Source of the DNA: an uncultured Eubacteriales bacterium
GTDB taxonomy: Bacteria; Bacillota; Clostridia; Oscillospirales; CAG-272
Direction of reading: 5' to 3'
DNA length: 64,000 nucleotides
Assembly: GCA_948467545.1 (NCBI GenBank)
Contig: CAOKER010000002.1
Location: 1-64,000 of the forward strand
The notes beneath the pieces were generated by a model. The model saw only the letters and a program-made list of their open reading frames with translations. It was not told the DNA's origin and did not search any database. The translations under genes and the position numbers were made by a program. Positions 34,904 through 43,626 of this stretch are shown one piece after another. Numbering within the stretch: the first letter of the stretch is position 1; every line of letters begins with the position of its first letter.

Positions 34904-36559
34904 TTATTCGGCAATTTTAATTTCCGAATCAAAATAGTTATAAGGACAAACAGGAACATTGAATACATACATTCCAAAATGAAGCATCGTTGTATCTGTA
35001 AATCCGGTATTTCCAACTATACCGATTTCCTGTCCCTGCTCTACTATATCACCTTCAGAAACTGAAATCGAATTAAGGTGTGCATACAGAGTTTTCAAAC
35101 CGTAACCATGGTCTATAACCACTGTGCGGCCGCTCATAGTCTGCTGTCCCGCAAAGATTACCTTTCCTCCGTAGGCTGCCAGAACAGAATCTGAAGATCC
35201 CACCATAAAGTCTACACCGTCATGGCGATATTGCGTTCCAGTTGCAGTCAGAGTTCTGTATACACCGTATCCGGTTTTTACACTGTTTAAATTTTTCAGA
35301 GAAGACGATGGATATATCAGATTACCGGCGAAATATCTCTGAGTTTCTTTATTTGCAAAGTACGGCGCCATTCCCTCGGCAAAAGCCGCTGTTGCATTGC
35401 CGTCTCTATACTGAGATATAAGTTCAACCGAAATATTATAATTCTGCGCGCGGTATGTTTTGTTAGTTACGGCAAGCTCCAGCTCAGTGATATTTCCCTG
35501 ACACTCAATTGTAAATTTTACGCTTGAGGAATAATCCACCGAATACGAAATCGGAACAAGAGCATAAACATTGCCGCCGTCCCGGAAAAATACCGGATTA
35601 TATCCAATATCGGGAGAGGAGGTAAAATTAATTTCCGAACCGTCTTCGACATTTTTTCCGGTAATTACCACAAAATCGCCATGCTCAATCTGATCGGTTC
35701 CGAGCTCAAAAATTGCCGGAGCTGTGACATTTACCGTGAAATCGTAGTACGCTTCACCATAGCTTGTCCTTGTTGAATCTTCATACCATTTTGCCTGAAG
35801 CTTGACATTAAGCACGCCGCTTTCAGTAAATTTAAAGCCCGACATATTGGAATACAGATCATTAAAGAGCACCTCATCCTGATTGCTTATCTGAACCTGA
35901 AGGTAATCGGGCTGTACATTGTAGACAAGATCAAGTCCGCTTGAAATTTCCGCAACAGGCGTTTCGGAGGCAAGATCAGCAACCGCATTTGTATATGTAT
36001 TATTGCTCAAAAGAAATTGCCAGTTCATTGTTTGCGGTTTAATTACCGCATCCCCGATTTTCAATACCGGAAGTTCGGATGATGAATAAAGATCGATACT
36101 GTAAGCCGAGTAAATAAACTTTTCCGCATCTTCTTTTGCAATATGATAAGTTTTGTTATTATTGTCAACGTAATAAGCCTCTGACGGATTGGTTGAAAAA
36201 TAATACTTATAAACCGTTTCAAAATCATAGCTGTAGTACACAGCCTCAAAAAAACTTCGGCCGGCAAGCGGCTCCGATATTGACGAAAGCGGTTCCGCCT
36301 TTTTATTCAGGTCGATAAAATACGAAATCATATCTCCGTCAATCTGCTGTTCGGGTTGATTTTCCGAATTTTTATCAAAAATATATTCACTGGATTTCGG
36401 AGACCTGAGTACCATTTTTGTAACTGAATTTTTATTTACAGGAGCTGCCTGTGCTATATTATAATTTACGACCGCGATTATTGTAGGTATAAACAAAAGA
36501 AGAACGCACAGAACTCCTGTCAGTATTTGTTTCGTTTTCCCGTTCATATAAATCTCCAT
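34904..36559 (-). CDS. M23-family membrane-anchored peptidase-like protein
   Basis: This 551-residue protein has an N-terminal membrane anchor (about 12-35) and a large extracytoplasmic region with beta-rich, Ig-like character (about 220-370). A C-terminal LytM/M23 domain starts at about 430. That domain keeps His446 and Asp450 (RHDGVDF), YAHL near 495 and the final His527 (LHFGM). The first His of the usual H-x-H pair is Met525, so one catalytic histidine is absent. M23 enzymes cut peptidoglycan cross-bridges; a degenerate member may instead regulate an amidase. It is transcribed alone from a strong promoter with a 200-nt leader and ends at the shared terminator. Confidence 0.85.
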   Translation of the reverse strand: MEIYMNGKTKQILTGVLCVLLLFIPTIIAVVNYNIAQAAPVNKNSVTKMVLRSPKSSEYIFDKNSENQPEQQIDGDMISYFIDLNKKAEPLSSISEPLAGRSFFEAVYYSYDFETVYKYYFSTNPSEAYYVDNNNKTYHIAKEDAEKFIYSAYSIDLYSSSELPVLKIGDAVIKPQTMNWQFLLSNNTYTNAVADLASETPVAEISSGLDLVYNVQPDYLQVQISNQDEVLFNDLYSNMSGFKFTESGVLNVKLQAKWYEDSTRTSYGEAYYDFTVNVTAPAIFELGTDQIEHGDFVVITGKNVEDGSEINFTSSPDIGYNPVFFRDGGNVYALVPISYSVDYSSSVKFTIECQGNITELELAVTNKTYRAQNYNISVELISQYRDGNATAAFAEGMAPYFANKETQRYFAGNLIYPSSSLKNLNSVKTGYGVYRTLTATGTQYRHDGVDFMVGSSDSVLAAYGGKVIFAGQQTMSGRTVVIDHGYGLKTLYAHLNSISVSEGDIVEQGQEIGIVGNTGFTDTTMLHFGMYVFNVPVCPYNYFDSEIKIAE

Positions 36560-36765
36560 TTCACCGCTTTGCGGCAGAATAATTTAAATCAAGGCTCAAA
36601 TCCGTCATGGTCTTTACGGAAGCTGATTATACTTCCGCAGAACAGTAAGCGAGACCTCTTCCTGTTTCGGTAAGCGCAGCACTGTAACGAATACCCAAAC
36701 CGAAAGCTGCAAATTAAAATAATTTAATAAATTAATCCCCGGCTATAATAAAACATATTACTATT

Positions 36766-36794
36766 ATTATACTATCATTTTTGCACAAGGTCAA
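36766..36794 (-). promoter_or_regulatory. M23 gene promoter
   Basis: On the minus strand TTGACC (36789-36794), 17 nt, TATAAT (36766-36771). The transcript would have a leader of about 200 nt containing a TTTCGGT/ACCGAAA stem and a GGAAG/CTTCC stem. I do not recognise it as a known riboswitch, and it does not align convincingly with family R. Confidence 0.8.
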
Positions 36795-36822
36795 TAGAAA
36801 TTCTTTTTGGTAAATATCGGCA

Positions 36823-38094
36823 TCAGGTATTTAAAATATTTTTATCATTTTCTGTGTCGGCAGAAGCAGCCTTTTTCGACTCGGAGCCTGTGGAATTTTC
36901 AGTCATTTCTTCTTCCGATTTCTGCAATCCCCCTTCTGCCGATTTATCGGATTCGCGAACAGCCATCGGACAATTTTGTCTGTAAGGGCAGTCGGCCACG
37001 TCCGCTCGGACGGTATCAGATGCATTTCCTGCAGACGATGAGTCGGTATCGTATCCCGCCTGATGATTTGCTTCTTTATTAGTAATAAGATATAAATTCA
37101 TAAACAGAATAAAGAGACTTACAGAAACGATTATAAGCATTCCTTGAAGATTCTCACGTGTAAACAATACAGCTGAAAGACCAAGTATGGCGCTTACGGC
37201 ATAAAGGATATGGACAGACTGTTTCTGATTAAATCCAAGATCTATAAGCTTGTGATGAATATGGCCGCGGTCGGCGTGCCACGGAGCCTGCCCGTGCAGA
37301 ATGCGCCTGATGATTGCAAAAATTGTGTCAAACAGGGGAAGTCCGAATATCGACATGGGAATAATAAATGAAAGCATAGCATGAACCTTAAAAACACCGC
37401 CGATTGATATAATCGACATAGTATATCCTAAGAAAAGAGCCCCCGTATCACCGATAAATATTTTTGCCGGATTGGAGTTATACGGCAGAAATCCCAAACA
37501 TGCACCGGCGAGAATCGCGCAAAGTATAACGGTTGTGTTTGACGTTCCGAATACAAGGGTAACCAAAAGAAGAGATAACGCACAGATTGCGGAAACCCCG
37601 CAGGAAAGTCCGTCAAGGCCGTCGATCAAATTTATTGCGTTTGTCAGTAAAACAATCCAGACAAGCGTAACCGGCTTTGACCATATTCCCAAATTATAAT
37701 ATGTGCCCCCAATCGAAAAGAAATCGATCGTAATTCCCTGCATAATCGGAAAAATTGCGGCAATAATTTGAATTATAAATTTCGCATACGGAGGAATGGC
37801 GTATATATCGTCAATCACTCCAACAGCTACAATCAAAAGTCCTCCGACTATAAGGGACAATATCATCGGAGACATTTCGCAAAAAACAATTGTGGTTACA
37901 AGAAATGCAAAAAAGACTGCCAATCCGCCAAGTCTGGGAATCGGCTTTTTATGCATTCTGCGGCCGTCCTTCGGTACATCTACAGCACCGATACGGTATG
38001 CAATGAAGCTTGCAATCGGAGTCGTAGAAAAAGAGATAAGTCCGGAGCAAAGAGCTGCAGTAAGCACCGATAGAAAAATATTTGACATATTCAT
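36823..38094 (-). CDS. Polyprenyl-phosphate GlcNAc-1-P transferase (TagO/WecA type)
   Basis: A MraY-like integral membrane enzyme of about 423 residues with ten or eleven helices. Motifs are the GRRMHKKPIPRLGG loop, D-D in GVIDDIYAI, NLIDGLDGL, GDTGALFLG and HADRGHIHH. It loads UDP-linked N-acetylhexosamine phosphate on undecaprenyl phosphate at the inner leaflet, starting teichoic acid or polysaccharide synthesis. The start is taken at ATG 38094 (AAGG site) and not at 38136, which lies inside trpS. After the last helix there is an 80-residue hydrophilic tail with CPYRQNCPM and a Ser/Glu-rich end, which is unusual for the family. Confidence 0.9.
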   Translation of the reverse strand: MNMSNIFLSVLTAALCSGLISFSTTPIASFIAYRIGAVDVPKDGRRMHKKPIPRLGGLAVFFAFLVTTIVFCEMSPMILSLIVGGLLIVAVGVIDDIYAIPPYAKFIIQIIAAIFPIMQGITIDFFSIGGTYYNLGIWSKPVTLVWIVLLTNAINLIDGLDGLSCGVSAICALSLLLVTLVFGTSNTTVILCAILAGACLGFLPYNSNPAKIFIGDTGALFLGYTMSIISIGGVFKVHAMLSFIIPMSIFGLPLFDTIFAIIRRILHGQAPWHADRGHIHHKLIDLGFNQKQSVHILYAVSAILGLSAVLFTRENLQGMLIIVSVSLFILFMNLYLITNKEANHQAGYDTDSSSAGNASDTVRADVADCPYRQNCPMAVRESDKSAEGGLQKSEEEMTENSTGSESKKAASADTENDKNILNT

Positions 38095-38122
38095 AAAATT
38101 TACCTTAACTGGGTGTACAGCT

Positions 38123-39136
38123 TCACAGCTGAACAAATCCTATTTTTTTATATACCTTTCGCATTGTTCTGACAGCTATCCGCGACGCTGATTCGGCACC
38201 GATTTTCATAATCTGTTCCAAATATGCCTTATCGGCAATAAGTCTGTCGTACTCGGCGTGAAGAGACGCAAGTCCGTCCGCAACAACCTCTCCGACGGCA
38301 AGCTTAAAGTCGCCGTATCCGCGGCCGTCAAACTCCCGCTCGATCTCGGCAAACGATTTTCCGGTAAAGCAGGAATAAATGCTCATAAGATTGTTAATTC
38401 CCTCTTTGCCCTCCCTAAAGCATACTACAGCCTCCGAGTCGGTAACCGCGCGTTTGAATTTCCTTATAATGTCATCACGGCTGTCAAGAATTGCAATGTA
38501 TGCATTCGGATTTGAATCCGATTTGCTCATTTTTTTCGTTGGATCACAGAGAGACATAATTCTCATGCCGGTTTGGGGAATATAAGGCTCCGGAACCGTA
38601 AAAGTTTCTCCGTAATTTCTGTTGAAGCGTTCTGCAACATCCCGTGCAAGCTCTACGTGCTGCTTTTGGTCCTGCCCGACGGGAACAAGCGCAGCCTGAT
38701 ACAGAAGAATATCCGCCGCCATCAAAGCAGGATAAGTAAATAATCCCGCATTAATATTGTTTCCGTTCTTTGAACTCTTATCCTTGAATTGGGTCATTCG
38801 CGAGAGCTCGCCGAACATGGTGTTGCAGTCCAGTACCCAACCGAGTTCCGCGTGAGCCGGTACATGGCTCTGTACAAATAAAATACTTCTCCGAGGATCA
38901 ATTCCTGCGGCCAAATATACGGCCAAAGCTTCATACGTGTGTCTTCTTAGCTCCGCGGGAATCTGATGTACCGTAATCGCATGCATATTTACAACACAGT
39001 AAATACAGTTATACTCCTCCTGAAGTGATACCCAATTCTTCAGCGCACCGAGATAATTACCGAGAGTAAGTATTCCGCTGGGCTGAATTCCCGAAAAAAT
39101 TATCTTTTTTTCTTGTTTTGTTATATCGTCATTCAT
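38123..39136 (-). CDS. trpS: Tryptophan--tRNA ligase
   Basis: This class-I synthetase of 337 residues has the Rossmann-fold entry FSGIQPSGILTLGNYLGAL (the HIGH-equivalent is TLGN) and the KMSKS loop (KKMSKSDSN) near 190. The length is standard. The frame opens at 39163, but ATG 39136 has the AAAGGG site and the usual N-terminus. No T-box lies directly upstream; it follows the aminotransferase gene by 48 bp and is probably cotranscribed with it. Confidence 0.96.
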   Translation of the reverse strand: MNDDITKQEKKIIFSGIQPSGILTLGNYLGALKNWVSLQEEYNCIYCVVNMHAITVHQIPAELRRHTYEALAVYLAAGIDPRRSILFVQSHVPAHAELGWVLDCNTMFGELSRMTQFKDKSSKNGNNINAGLFTYPALMAADILLYQAALVPVGQDQKQHVELARDVAERFNRNYGETFTVPEPYIPQTGMRIMSLCDPTKKMSKSDSNPNAYIAILDSRDDIIRKFKRAVTDSEAVVCFREGKEGINNLMSIYSCFTGKSFAEIEREFDGRGYGDFKLAVGEVVADGLASLHAEYDRLIADKAYLEQIMKIGAESASRIAVRTMRKVYKKIGFVQL

Positions 39137-39184
39137 CAGCAATAAAACCCTTTCTGACTTCATCTGAACTCATGATTGAAGAAG

Positions 39185-40372
39185 TCATAGCATTTTGCGT
39201 ACTTCGGAAGCAAGAATTTTAACTCCGTGTACAATCTGCCCGCACGAAGGGGTAGAATAATTAAGCCTTATAGAGTCTGTCGGCATTTCCGTATCACAGT
39301 TAAATGCCGTTCCGGGAACTACCGCCACCTTTTTCTCAAGCAGCCGCGCGGTAAGCTCCGTAACGGAAACCGACGCCGGAAAGGTGCACCACAAAAAAAG
39401 TCCGCCTTCGGGACGAGTATAAGTCACCTCTTTCGGCATTTCCGAATCCATTGTCTTAAGCATAAGCGAGCACTTGTCGCGGTACAGCTTTCTTACATTT
39501 GAAATATGCCCGTCTATATCAAAGTCTCGCATAAAGCTGTTGCAAATAAGCTGTGCAAACATGTTTGTGTGAACATCCTCAACCTGTTTTGCCACTACGA
39601 TTTTAGAAATAATATCCGAATGCGCCTGCACAAATCCCACACGAATTCCTGCCGAAAGTATTTTTGAAAATGAACCGCAGTAAACAACAATCCCGTTATC
39701 GTCTATACTTTTGATCGTAGGAATTTCTTCTCCCGAAAAACGAAGCTCACCGTACGGGTTATCCTCTATTATAATCAGATTATATTTATTTGCAATATCA
39801 TAAACTGCACGGCGCTTTTCTGCCGACATAGTAATACCTGAAGGGTTCTGAAAGGTGGGAATAAGATACAAAAGCTTTGCCCCTGACTCGGAAGTTATTA
39901 CCTTTTCAAGCTCATTTATATCAATACCGTCCCGTTCCATCCGTACACCGACCGGTCTTACTCCGTTGGAACGAAAAGCATTGAGAGCTCCGATAAAACT
40001 CGGATTTTCACATATTACCACATCGCCTTCATTGCAGAAAGCTTTACAGGTCAGCTCTATTCCCTGCTGACCTCCGGACACAATTACCGTGCTGTCAAAA
40101 TCCTTTCCGCACCCAAACCTATTTTTAAGACGCTGCGCTACCGCTTCTCGAAGCGGAAGATACCCCTCGGTTGTACCGTACTGCAGAGCTGTTACAGGTT
40201 CCTCTCTGAATATTCGCTCACTTTCATTTTTTATAAATTCAACCGGAAAAGATTCGGCAGACGGATTTCCTGCAGCGAAAGCAATAATTTCCGGATCCGA
40301 CAGACTTTTGAATATTTCCCTTATAGCCGAAGGCTTTAAGTTCGCAAGTTTATTGGAAAAAGCATAGTTCAT
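39185..40372 (-). CDS. PLP-dependent aminotransferase, class I (2-aminoadipate type)
   Basis: A fold-type I aminotransferase of about 395 residues. It resembles the LysN/2-aminoadipate and MocR-domain group rather than AspC: GNPSAESFPVEFI, LQYGTTEGYLPLREAV, VSGGQQGIEL and the Schiff-base Lys in GSFSKILSAGIRVGF near 232-246. It transfers amino groups between an amino acid and 2-oxoglutarate; the actual substrate is not readable. The GAAAGGA site sits right against an ATG at 40384, so the start four codons later (40372) is better spaced. A promoter lies 140 bp upstream. Confidence 0.9.
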   Translation of the reverse strand: MNYAFSNKLANLKPSAIREIFKSLSDPEIIAFAAGNPSAESFPVEFIKNESERIFREEPVTALQYGTTEGYLPLREAVAQRLKNRFGCGKDFDSTVIVSGGQQGIELTCKAFCNEGDVVICENPSFIGALNAFRSNGVRPVGVRMERDGIDINELEKVITSESGAKLLYLIPTFQNPSGITMSAEKRRAVYDIANKYNLIIIEDNPYGELRFSGEEIPTIKSIDDNGIVVYCGSFSKILSAGIRVGFVQAHSDIISKIVVAKQVEDVHTNMFAQLICNSFMRDFDIDGHISNVRKLYRDKCSLMLKTMDSEMPKEVTYTRPEGGLFLWCTFPASVSVTELTARLLEKKVAVVPGTAFNCDTEMPTDSIRLNYSTPSCGQIVHGVKILASEVRKML

Positions 40373-40510
40373 TACGGAGAACATTCCTTTCTATGCTGCG
40401 GCTGTATTTTAAGAAAGACGGTTTCAACGGATGTTTGCCGCAGATATCCTGATAACAAAAAATCGAATATGATAACAAACTTAACGACAGTAAACCATAT
40501 GATTTTTACT

Positions 40511-40539
40511 ATTATATCACATGAAGGATAAATTTTCAA
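40511..40539 (-). promoter_or_regulatory. Aminotransferase-trpS-TagO-like promoter
   Basis: On the minus strand TTGAAA (40534-40539), 17 nt, TATAAT (40511-40516). It is divergent from, and 29 bp away from, the plus-strand promoter at 40569. The 140-nt leader shows no T-box or other riboswitch that I can recognise. Confidence 0.8.
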
Positions 40540-40568
40540 GAAGAACCTATTAATTTTGATTTAATAAC

Positions 40569-40597
40569 TTGAATATGGCATTTGATTGTGATATAAT
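40569..40597 (+). promoter_or_regulatory. Promoter of the 40.8-43.6 kb genes
   Basis: TTGAAT (40569-40574), 17 nt, TATAAT (40592-40597). A leader of about 230 nt follows, with a GAAAC/GTTTC stem but not the family R sequence. Apart from the two promoters nothing else is seen in the 460-bp gap. Confidence 0.75.
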
Positions 40598-40832
40598 AAC
40601 TGTACATCTGAAACCTTACGCTCGGCAGCTTCCGACAGACAGGAAAGTTTCACCCGGCTGTATTAAAAGCATACGATATTTCCTATGTCTTATTTTAATC
40701 TCGGAAAGTACGGTTCATTCATTCTATGTTCTTCTGCCTGCAACCCGAATATGCATAAGTTGACGTTGATGCAAAGAACAAAGAAATCCGCAAACCTCGG
40801 TTACCTTTTACGTTAGGAAGGCATGTAAAAAA

Positions 40833-41681
40833 ATGAAAAACAAAAAGGCTAACGAATTTGACGATATAGAAGAATACAAAAAACCTCCGAAGCTTTTGAT
40901 TTTTTTAGGTAAGTTTTTGAAATGGCTGGTTTTTGTATGCATAATTCTGATGCTTGCAGCATTCTCTTTCAGAATGTGTGAGCAGCGCACGCCGTCAGAG
41001 CTGAAAAGATTGATATGGACAGACCGTACTATACAGGCATATGAAAGTGCGGGAGACAGTTTTTCCGCTTTTGACTGTAAAGTACAGTCATACTATACGG
41101 AAGACGGATACTTCTTTGCTGACAGCGTCATCGCAATACCGTCCGCAAATCAGTGGCAGATTACGATAAGCTACAATAACAGCACGCTTCGCTATCTTGA
41201 ATCCGAATATGCCGGCGAGGAAACGGCAGAAAATATACCGTCCGATACCGATGAGGATAAATACGGAATTTACGGCGCGGAGCCGTTTATATACATTCTT
41301 TACGACAGCGCGGGTAATGTTTATGACAGCTATAGTTATTTAAGCGATTCAAGCGCCCTTCACAGCTTCAGAAGGCTGATTTTTGACGATGTACCGACAG
41401 ACTCTGTCAACGGCTTGTCTCTTGCCATTTTCCGCGCCCGCGATATAACACCGGAAGAAATTCAGGCAATCGGTAACGGTGACGGTGAATTAGCCCCGTG
41501 GAGAGAGATTGTAATTTATAATGAATTATCTTCGCTCGAAACGCATAAAATAAGCAACAAGGAAACTTATACCGGCGTCCCGGCCAACGGTTTAACAAAA
41601 GTCGAAAATGCTGTCGGAACCAACAGAGTAAATATAAGGGAAGAGGAGTCTGAGGCCGTTACAGGTACCGCCGAAGAGTAA
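40833..41681 (+). CDS. Unrecognised membrane-anchored protein
   Basis: A 282-residue protein that I do not recognise. It has a short charged N-terminus, one membrane helix at about 30-47 (WLVFVCIILMLAAFSF) with positive residues before it, then about 235 residues predicted to be outside. The outer part looks beta-rich (alternating aromatic residues, QWQITISYNNSTLRYLE), with an acidic insertion at 128-145 and an acidic tail. The ribosome-binding site is TTAGGAAGG. It is the first gene after its promoter, followed by a zinc-ribbon protein, DJ-1 and 5-FTHF cyclo-ligase genes. A signal-anchored envelope protein of unknown role is all that can be said. Confidence 0.7.
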   Translation: MKNKKANEFDDIEEYKKPPKLLIFLGKFLKWLVFVCIILMLAAFSFRMCEQRTPSELKRLIWTDRTIQAYESAGDSFSAFDCKVQSYYTEDGYFFADSVIAIPSANQWQITISYNNSTLRYLESEYAGEETAENIPSDTDEDKYGIYGAEPFIYILYDSAGNVYDSYSYLSDSSALHSFRRLIFDDVPTDSVNGLSLAIFRARDITPEEIQAIGNGDGELAPWREIVIYNELSSLETHKISNKETYTGVPANGLTKVENAVGTNRVNIREEESEAVTGTAEE

Positions 41682-41729
41682 AACCCATACGCCGGACATC
41701 ACAAACGAAAGGAACGGAATTTCAGGTAT

Positions 41730-42401
41730 ATGGTACTGAATCCCAAAGAGACAACAATTGCATATCGCTGTCCGGTATGCGGAACCACCGTTATGAGCAT
41801 TATCGGAGTGTTTTCACTCAGCGGAGACCACCTTAAACTAAAATGCCCTGCATGTCATCAGAGCGAGATGACGATAACCTACTCAAAAGACAGAAAGATA
41901 CGCCTGTCCATCCCTTGTACTATATGTCCCAAACCGCACTCTTTTGTGCTGAGCGAAAATTCATTTTATGAAAAAGACGTCTTTGCTTTGGCATGTCAGT
42001 ATACCGGCTTGGACATATGCTTTATCGGAAAGGAAGACGCGGTAAGAAGCGCCGCGGAAAAATCCGACGAGGCTCTGAGAGAACTTCTTGAAAAGGCGGG
42101 AGCCGAAAGCCTGCAGGCACTGAGAGGAGAAGAATCGGAAGAGGAAGGAACCTCAAGGGAAGACGATATTCAAACATTTGACATCGTAAACTTCATTCTT
42201 ACCGAGCTTGAAGAGGAAAATAAAATCCGATGCAAATGTCCCGAAGGCACTTCCCGCACCTATAAATTCGATCTCGTCGGGCGTGAACACGATACAGTAT
42301 TGATATACTGCGACACCTGCGAAGCAAGCACGGCCGTAAAGATTGGCGATCCAATCGCAGCAAATGCTTTTCTTCATATAGATGAATTGGATTTAAAATA
42401 A
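41730..42401 (+). CDS. Zinc-ribbon protein of unknown function
   Basis: A soluble 223-residue protein. It has two C-x2-C pairs in the N-terminal 50 residues (CPVCG, CPACH), a CTICP segment near 68, an acidic helix at about 108-145, and one more C-x2-C (CDTC) near 200. The four-cysteine pattern points to a zinc ribbon, often in nucleic-acid or protein binding. The rest resembles CpxC-type or unnamed Clostridial proteins that sit near the previous gene. No catalytic motif is visible. It lies 48 bp after the membrane protein gene and is probably cotranscribed. Confidence 0.65.
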   Translation: MVLNPKETTIAYRCPVCGTTVMSIIGVFSLSGDHLKLKCPACHQSEMTITYSKDRKIRLSIPCTICPKPHSFVLSENSFYEKDVFALACQYTGLDICFIGKEDAVRSAAEKSDEALRELLEKAGAESLQALRGEESEEEGTSREDDIQTFDIVNFILTELEEENKIRCKCPEGTSRTYKFDLVGREHDTVLIYCDTCEASTAVKIGDPIAANAFLHIDELDLK

Positions 42402-42460
42402 AAGCTATGGCGCCAAAGCTTTGCAGCACGGCGCCGAAAAAGAAAAGGATTGACTTTAAA

Positions 42461-43015
42461 ATGGTATATGTGTTTTTAGCGGATGGCTTTGAAGAAATTG
42501 AAGCCCTTTGCCCTATTGATATTATGAGACGCGCAGGAATCGGCGTTACAACCGTGTCCGTACCGGACGGAGAATACGTGACCGGCTCTCACAATATTAC
42601 AGTAAAAGCGGATATGGGTATTGAACAGCTTAAAATTGACGAGCTTCCCGAAATGCTTATGCTTCCGGGAGGAATGCCCGGAGCGATGAATCTGTCCGAA
42701 GATAAGCGACTTTCCTCGCTTTTGCGCCAGACTGCCGCCGCAGGAGGTAAAATCTCCGCAATTTGTGCCGCGCCGTTTATTCTTGGAGAGCTCGGTCTGC
42801 TCGGCGGCAAGCATACAACCTGTTATCCGGGATATGAAAGCTCTTTAAAAGGAGCGATAATATCGGAAAAAAATGTAGTCCGCGACGGCAATATTATTAC
42901 CGCCATAGGTATGGGCGCATCGGTTGAATTCGGTCTTGCAATGGTATGCGCGCTTCGCGGAAGAGATGTTGCAGATAAAATTGCGGCGGCAATACACGCC
43001 TGCGGGGATTTTTAA
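42461..43015 (+). CDS. DJ-1/PfpI family protein
   Basis: A 184-residue DJ-1 superfamily protein: VYVFLADGFEEIEA at the start (Glu near 14 helps activate the nucleophile), MLPGGMPGAMNL, and the nucleophile elbow AICAAP with Cys near 105. Close relatives are annotated as deglycase, glyoxalase III or 4-methyl-5(B-hydroxyethyl)-thiazole monophosphate synthesis proteins; which applies is uncertain. I start at 42461 (AAGGA site) because the 18 codons before it have no conservation pattern. It ends 4 bp before the next start, suggesting coupling. Confidence 0.9.
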   Translation: MVYVFLADGFEEIEALCPIDIMRRAGIGVTTVSVPDGEYVTGSHNITVKADMGIEQLKIDELPEMLMLPGGMPGAMNLSEDKRLSSLLRQTAAAGGKISAICAAPFILGELGLLGGKHTTCYPGYESSLKGAIISEKNVVRDGNIITAIGMGASVEFGLAMVCALRGRDVADKIAAAIHACGDF

Positions 43016-43019
43016 AAAT

Positions 43020-43613
43020 ATGTATGAACTTAGAGCAAAAAAATGCAGACTGCGCGAAAGATATTTAAATATTCGCCGCACACTTCCGTCCGGCATAAAA
43101 AAAGAACGTGATGAAAAAATATGTTCATTTTTACTTTCTCTCGCTTCTTACAGGTACTCGGATATTATATTAATGTATTATCCGTGCAAAGATGAAGTTG
43201 ATATAAAAAGTGCAATAATTCAGGCTTTGGGCGAAGGAAAAAAAGTTGCACTTCCGAAATGCCGCAAAGAAGACCGCAGCATGAAATTTTATTTTATTGA
43301 TTCGCTTGACGATCTTAGTCAAAAAGGAGCTTTCGGTATACCGGAACCCTCGGATACGCTTTCGGCATATGATCCGATAACAGACGCAAGACCTGCCGTA
43401 TGCATTATTCCGGCTATAGTTTATGATAAGGAGGGGTTTCGTATCGGCTACGGAAAGGGCTTTTATGACAGATATCTCCCTTCTTTTTCCGGAACGAAGA
43501 TCGGTCTTGCTTATAACGATTTCATAATAGATAAAGTTCCGCGAGGAAAATATGATTTGTCTGCGGATGTTTTGATTACGGAAAAGGGAATTACAGCAAT
43601 TAACACAAAATAA
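43020..43613 (+). CDS. 5-formyltetrahydrofolate cyclo-ligase
   Basis: This protein of about 197 residues has the family's ATP-binding loop RIGYGKGFYDRYL near 140-152 and the early MYYPCKDEVDI segment. It converts 5-formyl-THF to 5,10-methenyl-THF using ATP. The frame is open from 42924, but that part overlaps the DJ-1 gene. The ATG at 43020 sits 4 bp after the DJ-1 stop and gives the usual start (LRAKKCRLRERY). The upstream site is weak (GGGGA), so translation may be coupled. Confidence 0.92.
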   Translation: MYELRAKKCRLRERYLNIRRTLPSGIKKERDEKICSFLLSLASYRYSDIILMYYPCKDEVDIKSAIIQALGEGKKVALPKCRKEDRSMKFYFIDSLDDLSQKGAFGIPEPSDTLSAYDPITDARPAVCIIPAIVYDKEGFRIGYGKGFYDRYLPSFSGTKIGLAYNDFIIDKVPRGKYDLSADVLITEKGITAINTK

Positions 43614-43626
43614 TTGAGGATTTATA

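Noticed and set aside
36560..36765. Leader of the M23 gene as a seventh R element
   Set aside because: It has a TTTCGGT/ACCGAAA stem but lacks the GCGATTTTGCGGAG and AAAGCTAAAGCTTT blocks in the right order, so I did not count it.
40385..40510. T-box leader for the aminotransferase-trpS transcript
   Set aside because: The leader has no T-box consensus and no terminator/antiterminator pair, in spite of the trpS gene downstream.
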